The notes under the pieces were generated by a model. It was not told the DNA's origin and ran no database searches. It saw only the letters and a program-made list of their open reading frames with translations. This document shows positions 59,990 through 64,000 of a stretch of DNA of 64,000 nt, one piece after another. The position numbers and the translations under genes were made by a program. Origin of the DNA: Muribaculaceae bacterium (GTDB lineage: Bacteria > Bacteroidota > Bacteroidia > Bacteroidales > Muribaculaceae); assembly GCA_023663365.1 (NCBI GenBank), contig JAMPHP010000006.1, positions 1 to 64,000 of the forward strand, in the 5' to 3' direction. The first letter of the stretch is position 1, and the number at the start of each line of letters is the position of its first letter.

Positions 59990-61405
59990 ATGAAAGCTAT
60001 CTGTTTTAATTTCGAAATACATCAGCCATTCCGTCTTAAGCGCTACCGCTTCTTCGACATCGGCAAGGACCACTACTACTTCGACGATTTCCTCAACGAC
60101 GACATCGTCACACGTGTGGCCCACAATTCATATATCCCCGCCTGCGAGACACTTCTGCGCATGATAGAGCAGTCGGAAGGCCGCTTCCGCTGCTCGCTGG
60201 CAGTGTCGGGCGTGGCTCTCGAGCAGTTCGAGCACTATGTGCCCGAGTTCATCGAGCTCCTCAAGAAACTCGCCGACACCGGCGCCGTAGAGTTTGTGGC
60301 ACAGCCCTTCTCCTATGGCCTGGCATCGCTCACCGACCCCGAAGAGTTCGCTCAGCAGATTGCCGACACCTGCAGCATCCTCCGCAGCCGCTTCGGCGTA
60401 GAGCCCAAAGTGGTGCGCAACACCGAGCTCATCTACTTCGACGACCTCGCTCCACAGCTGGTGGCTCTCGGCTTCAAGGGCGCGCTCACCGAAGGTGCAA
60501 AGCACATCCTCGGCTGGAAATCGCCCGACTACGTTTACTCCGCAGCATCGGCACCCAAGCTCAAGCTCCTGCTCCGCAACAGCAAGCTGAGCGACGACAT
60601 CGCCTTCCGCTTCAGCGACACCTCGTGGTCAGAGTTCCCCCTCACCGCCGACAAATACATCGAGTGGATTGCCGCAACTCCCGCCGAGGAGCAGATCGTC
60701 AACATCTTCCTCAACATGGAGACATTCGGCGACCTGCATCCCGCCACTACCGGCATATTCCAGTTCCTCGAGGCTCTTCCCCGCTTCGCTCACGAGCGCG
60801 GCATAGAATTCGTCACACCCACCCAGGCCATCTCGAAGATCAAAGCCGTGGGCGAGCTCTCAATCGTCCATGCCATTTCCAGTGCCGACGAAGCACGCGA
60901 TACCTCTGTATGGCTCGGCAACCGACTCCAGAACGAAGCCTTTGAAAAGCTCTATTCGCTGGCTGAGCGCATCCGTGAGTGCGACAACCGTGCAATCAAG
61001 CGCGACTTCCAGTACCTCCAGTCCTGCGACCATTTCTTCTACATGAACACACGTCGCCCGGCGGCTTTCTCGCCCTACGAGACGCCCTTCGCAGCTTTCA
61101 CAAACTACATGAACGTCCTGGCCGACTTCCTCATGCGCGTCGAAGAAGAATTCCCCTCGCAGGTCGGAAACGAAGAGCTCAACTCGCTCCTGCTCACCAT
61201 CCGAAACCAGGGTGCCGAAATCGAAGCCCTCAACAAGGAGCTCGCATCGATGCGCAAGAGCGTGGAGCAGTACAACATCGAGCACCGCAAGCGCGAAGCC
61301 GAGGCTGAGCCCGTGGCCGAGAAAGCCCCGGCAAAGAAGGCGCCCGCCCGAAAGGCCGCTGCAAAAAAGCCCGCGGCTAAGAAAAAAACGGCCGCCAAAG
61401 AATAG
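59990..61405 (+). CDS. GH57 alpha-amylase/4-alpha-glucanotransferase-like protein
   Basis: 471 aa from the ATG at 59990. The GH57 fold starts 'AICFNFEIHQPFRLKRYRFF'; the nucleophile Glu is in 'VVRNTELIYFDDLAPQ', and a further conserved part is 'LNMETFGDLHPATTGIF'. No signal peptide, so it acts in the cytosol on glycogen or maltodextrin. After a short coiled coil (about 400-435) the last 30 residues are Lys/Ala-rich ('APAKKAPARKAAAKKPAAKK'), like a histone tail, which is not part of the family. Third gene of the glycogen operon. Confidence 0.92.
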   Translation: MKAICFNFEIHQPFRLKRYRFFDIGKDHYYFDDFLNDDIVTRVAHNSYIPACETLLRMIEQSEGRFRCSLAVSGVALEQFEHYVPEFIELLKKLADTGAVEFVAQPFSYGLASLTDPEEFAQQIADTCSILRSRFGVEPKVVRNTELIYFDDLAPQLVALGFKGALTEGAKHILGWKSPDYVYSAASAPKLKLLLRNSKLSDDIAFRFSDTSWSEFPLTADKYIEWIAATPAEEQIVNIFLNMETFGDLHPATTGIFQFLEALPRFAHERGIEFVTPTQAISKIKAVGELSIVHAISSADEARDTSVWLGNRLQNEAFEKLYSLAERIRECDNRAIKRDFQYLQSCDHFFYMNTRRPAAFSPYETPFAAFTNYMNVLADFLMRVEEEFPSQVGNEELNSLLLTIRNQGAEIEALNKELASMRKSVEQYNIEHRKREAEAEPVAEKAPAKKAPARKAAAKKPAAKKKTAAKE

Positions 61406-61419
61406 CATTTGTCATAATA

Positions 61420-61449
61420 AGCCGGATGTCGGGACCCCGACATCCGGCT
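61420..61449 (+). terminator. hairpin after the glycogen operon
   Basis: AGCCGGATGTCGG pairs perfectly with CCGACATCCGGCT (13 bp) around a 4-base loop. It is followed by ATAATTCC. It lies only 17 bases before the next start codon. Confidence 0.65.
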
Positions 61450-61465
61450 ATAATTCCCTGAAACT

Positions 61466-62095
61466 TTGCTCCCCAAAAACTTCGTAATCACAATAGGCCG
61501 CACATTTGGCAGCGGTGGCCGCGCTCTCGGCAAAATCATCGCCGAGCGCCTCGGCATAGGCTTCTACGATAAGCAGCTGCTCGTGAAGTCGGCCCAGAAA
61601 GCCGGCTACAACGTGGAGTACTTCGAGAAAAACGACGAGCGCGCACCTCGCATCCTCGGCGGCATCATTCCCTTCTCAATGGGTTTCTACCCTATGTCGT
61701 GGATAGGCGACACCGTGAGCTCGTCCGACGGTATATACAAAGCGCAGAGCGACTTCATGCACGAGCTCGCCGACAATGAGTCGTGCGTAATCGTGGGCCG
61801 AAGTGCCGACTACATCCTCCGCGACCGCCCGAATGTGATTAATATATTCGTGCATGCGCCCGCCGCCGACTGTGCCCGCCGTATCGTGAGCCGCTTCGAG
61901 TGCGACTCCGAAGAGCAGGCTATTGCTTTGGCCGACCGCACCAACAAGCTGCGTGCCAATTTCTATAATTTCTACACCGATAAAAAGTGGGGTGACTCAC
62001 GCAGCTACGACTTGTGCGTCGACTCTTCGCTCCTGCCTCTCGAGGAGCTTGCCGACTATATCATCGACTATGTGAAGCGTCGTCTCGACAAATAG
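61466..62095 (+). CDS. cytidylate kinase-like protein
   Basis: 209 aa. P-loop nucleotide kinase with 'ITIGRTFGSGGRALG' and 'ERLGIGFYDKQLL', typical of the cytidylate-kinase-like family (not the canonical Cmk). The start must be TTG at 61466: an in-frame stop lies five codons upstream, no ATG occurs before the P-loop, and homology begins at once. Substrate unknown. The 3' end overlaps the convergent PPTase gene by 35 bases. Confidence 0.85.
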   Translation: MLPKNFVITIGRTFGSGGRALGKIIAERLGIGFYDKQLLVKSAQKAGYNVEYFEKNDERAPRILGGIIPFSMGFYPMSWIGDTVSSSDGIYKAQSDFMHELADNESCVIVGRSADYILRDRPNVINIFVHAPAADCARRIVSRFECDSEEQAIALADRTNKLRANFYNFYTDKKWGDSRSYDLCVDSSLLPLEELADYIIDYVKRRLDK

Positions 62096-62654
62096 CCACC
62101 GCGATTACCGCATCCGGGCCGACCTCGTGATAGTCGAGCCTCAGTTCCACGCGTCTGCCATCATGAAAATGAGCGCAGGCGCTTTTTTCATTCCCCGAAG
62201 GCAGGCAGAGCTCACTCCCATAGTCTATTTCATGCCCGGCCACGCCTCTCACAGCCTTGTAGATGGCTTCTTTCCCGGTCCAAGCCTCGAGCAGACTGCG
62301 CTCGCTGCTGTCGTGGCGGGCGAGCTCTGCCTCCGAGAGTATGCGCGGCACCACACGCACAAGCTGTGTGCGCCATTCTTCAATATCCACGCCTATCAGT
62401 TCGCCGACCCGGCCCACGGCAAGGAGGGCATAGCGCCGGGAGTGGCTTACCGACACCGGCTCATCCACTGCCACGCCTCCGATGGAGATGTGCGGCGCGC
62501 CAAGAGCATCGTTGGCCTTGGAGGCATCAGGGCCGAAAACCTCGCGCACGAGTACATCGACAGCAGCTTTCTCACGGCCACGACGGGTGCCGCGCTCGCC
62601 GGCAGCAATTTCCGTTATATATAAGGTGTAGCCCTCGCCCTCTATTCGCTGCAT
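62061..62654 (-). CDS. 4'-phosphopantetheinyl transferase
   Basis: 197 aa, Sfp/HetI-type. Motifs 'LIGVDIEEWR' (magnesium-binding Asp and Glu) and 'SLLEAWTGKEAIYKAVRG' (WxxKEA). It transfers phosphopantetheine from CoA to carrier proteins. It overlaps the 3' end of gldD by 13 bases and converges on the cytidylate-kinase-like gene. Carrier target unknown. Confidence 0.9.
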   Translation of the reverse strand: MQRIEGEGYTLYITEIAAGERGTRRGREKAAVDVLVREVFGPDASKANDALGAPHISIGGVAVDEPVSVSHSRRYALLAVGRVGELIGVDIEEWRTQLVRVVPRILSEAELARHDSSERSLLEAWTGKEAIYKAVRGVAGHEIDYGSELCLPSGNEKSACAHFHDGRRVELRLDYHEVGPDAVIAVAICRDDASHSR

Positions 62655-63208
62655 AGTGAATTGACAATCGAAAAAGCCTCGCGCTCAAGACTGTCCGCAA
62701 TCGGGCGCAAAGAATCGGCCGGGGCTGTGCGTCCCGAGAGCACGAAAGCGCCGCTCACCAGAAGAGTGCCGTCGGTAGCTATAAATTGCACGGGTGTCGA
62801 CACTCCGTCGGAGCACACCACAAGCTCGCAGTCGAAGCCGGCATCGGTGCGAAGGGCATCGGTGCGTGCGGTGGCTCCGCCAAGATTGAGGCTGATGCGT
62901 TGGCGTCGGTTCGCCACCGCTGCAGCAAGGGCATCGGCAGAGCCGGGGCGTGTGCTCGAAAGGTAAAGGGTGGCGCCGAGGGTGGGGTAGGCTGCCGTGA
63001 GCCAGCCGGTGCGCTCGCTCGTCACCTGCGCGCTGCGGCTCATGCTTAGCGTGAGCCCCCCGCTGCCGTAGAGGCACACTGCCGTGTCGAGCTCGGCTGT
63101 GCGGGGGTAGGCATAGCGGCGTGGCACGCTCCTTTCGCCCTCGGGCCGGGAGTCGCAGGCTGCTGCAAGAAGAGCTGCCGCAAGGATTATTGTCGCGGCC
63201 GCTTTCAT
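62642..63208 (-). CDS. gldD: gliding-motility-type lipoprotein GldD
   Basis: 188 aa. Lipoprotein signal 'LAAALLAAACDSRPEG', then 'PRRYAYPRTAEL' and 'GWLTAAYPTLGATLYLS', which match the GldD pattern ('PYGYFR', 'W.d..Yp...a.i..s'). The start overlaps the gldE stop by 4 bases, and gldE-gldD is a known Bacteroidetes pair. In non-gliding gut species it probably serves envelope or secretion roles linked to type IX secretion; that is inference. Confidence 0.75.
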   Translation of the reverse strand: MKAAATIILAAALLAAACDSRPEGERSVPRRYAYPRTAELDTAVCLYGSGGLTLSMSRSAQVTSERTGWLTAAYPTLGATLYLSSTRPGSADALAAAVANRRQRISLNLGGATARTDALRTDAGFDCELVVCSDGVSTPVQFIATDGTLLVSGAFVLSGRTAPADSLRPIADSLEREAFSIVNSLCSE

Positions 63209-64000
63209 TCCTGAAGCTCGGGCATCACCTTCACGCGCACTTCGGTGATGCGGTGATCCACAATCTCAAGCACCAGGAAGCGGCATCGGCCGTAGACCAG
63301 TGGCTCCTTATCCTTCGGAAAGTCGCCCTTGATGGCAAGCAACATGCCTGCAAGGGTCTCCACATCTTCGGTCACGGCATCGTAGTCGTCGGCCTCAAGG
63401 CCGGTCACGCGGAAGAAATCGGTAAGCGGAGTGCGCCCCTCGAACACGTATGTGTCATCGCGCAGACGCTTGTAAGTAGTGTCGGGCTCATCATATTCGT
63501 CGTCGATGTCGCCCACGATTTCCTCGAGCACATCCTCGAGGGTCACCACGCCTTGCGTGCCGCCGTACTCATCCACCACGATTGCCATGTGGATCTTCAG
63601 CTTGCGGAAGTCCTCGAGCAAGTCGTCGATCTGCCGCGACTCGGGCACGAAGTAGGCAGGCCGAAGCAGCTTCTGCCACTCGAATGTGTCGGGCGTATCC
63701 TTGCCTATATAGGGCAGGAGGTCGCGTGAGTAAAGTATTCCCTTGATATTGTCCTGTGTGTCCTCGTAGGCCGGCATACGCGAGTAGCCGCTTTCGAGCA
63801 CCACCTCCATCACGCGGCTGAAAGTCATGCTCACGTCGAGGTCGGTGAGCTCCACGCGAGGGGTCATGATCTCAGAAGCAGTCGTGGTGCCGAATTTGAG
63901 GATGCCCTCGAGCATCTCTTTGTCGCCCGAGGTGCCTTCGGTGATGTCAAGGGCGCGCGAGAGCTCCGAGGGTGTGATGTCGTTGGCCTGCTTGGCCACC
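63205..64000 (-). CDS. gldE: GldE-type CBS-domain transporter-associated protein, partial
   Basis: The visible 264 residues are the C-terminal part of a CorC/HlyC-like protein: two CBS domains (about 35-160; 'FGTTTASEIMTPRVELTDLD', 'VVDEYGGTQGVVTLEDVLEE') and the CorC_HlyC transporter-associated domain ('FRVTGLEADDYDAVTEDVET'). The N-terminal membrane DUF21 part lies beyond the window edge. Followed directly by gldD, which supports GldE. Confidence 0.85.
   Translation of the reverse strand, partial: VAKQANDITPSELSRALDITEGTSGDKEMLEGILKFGTTTASEIMTPRVELTDLDVSMTFSRVMEVVLESGYSRMPAYEDTQDNIKGILYSRDLLPYIGKDTPDTFEWQKLLRPAYFVPESRQIDDLLEDFRKLKIHMAIVVDEYGGTQGVVTLEDVLEEIVGDIDDEYDEPDTTYKRLRDDTYVFEGRTPLTDFFRVTGLEADDYDAVTEDVETLAGMLLAIKGDFPKDKEPLVYGRCRFLVLEIVDHRITEVRVKVMPELQE

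Noticed and set aside
1-64000. tRNA, rRNA or riboswitch genes
   Set aside because: I looked through the larger gaps (3113-3980, 12099-12447, 17539-17840, 53414-53801) by eye and saw no cloverleaf, rRNA or known riboswitch pattern; a covariance scan was not possible.

Overview
The window reads as a chromosomal segment of a gut Bacteroidales bacterium. A Muribaculaceae-like organism is my best guess, from gene content only. Supporting signs are SusC/SusD pairs, a hybrid two-component regulator, GldE/GldD, TAnnTTTG-type -7 promoter boxes (often with TTTG near -33), almost no Shine-Dalgarno signals, and a GH57/glycogen synthase/debranching operon of the Bacteroides type. Most genes are GC-rich, but a few islands are clearly AT-richer: about 3.6-7.0 kb, 38.5-39.9 kb and 53.4-56.7 kb.

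Layout. 0-3.1 kb holds housekeeping genes: holA, a small HsdR-N nuclease-like protein and recA. 3.1-7.0 kb is an AT-rich island with hairpin repeats, a candidate structured RNA, a BspA-type leucine-rich-repeat lipoprotein and a DUF2971 protein. 7.0-10.5 kb is a compact phage-like structural cassette (portal, unknown 182-aa protein, capsid-like protein, small acidic protein) with no terminase or tail genes in view. 10.6-12.1 kb has a DUF1573 protein and a small TPR-like protein.

12.4-41.6 kb is a large polysaccharide utilisation locus for a host-type glycan, probably mucin O-glycan or complex N-glycan. On the minus strand are a sialidase and an HTCS regulator. Divergent from them run two paralogous secreted proteins, a LamG-GH18 endo-glycosidase, a lipoprotein, SusC, SusD, a sulfatase, GH20, GH2 and a GH29-GH16 fusion carrying a frameshift. 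After an inserted lipoprotein gene come two divergent carbohydrate-type esterases. The enzymes fit together: esterases and sialidase uncap, sulfatase and fucosidase trim, GH2 and GH20 remove Gal and HexNAc, GH16 and GH18 cut internally, and SusCD import the products.

41.7-53.4 kb contains a repetitive secreted protein, a PurF-like protein without its catalytic cysteine, cdd-tyrS-DUF2007, a membrane TPR protein, a MATE exporter, an AraC regulator, a His-rich CobW-type GTPase and an SDR enzyme. 53.8-56.4 kb holds a TIR-domain protein followed by an AlbA/Schlafen-type protein, a candidate defence pair. 56.7-61.4 kb is the glycogen operon. 61.5-64 kb has a cytidylate-kinase-like protein and the gldE-gldD-phosphopantetheinyl transferase operon, with gldE running off the right edge.

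The observations most worth following are: an HTCS that has lost both phospho-acceptor residues; the TIR plus AlbA pair; the stripped-down capsid/portal cassette; a dispersed multi-hairpin repeat family that flanks cargo genes; and a lipoprotein promoter with a G8 tract in its spacer.
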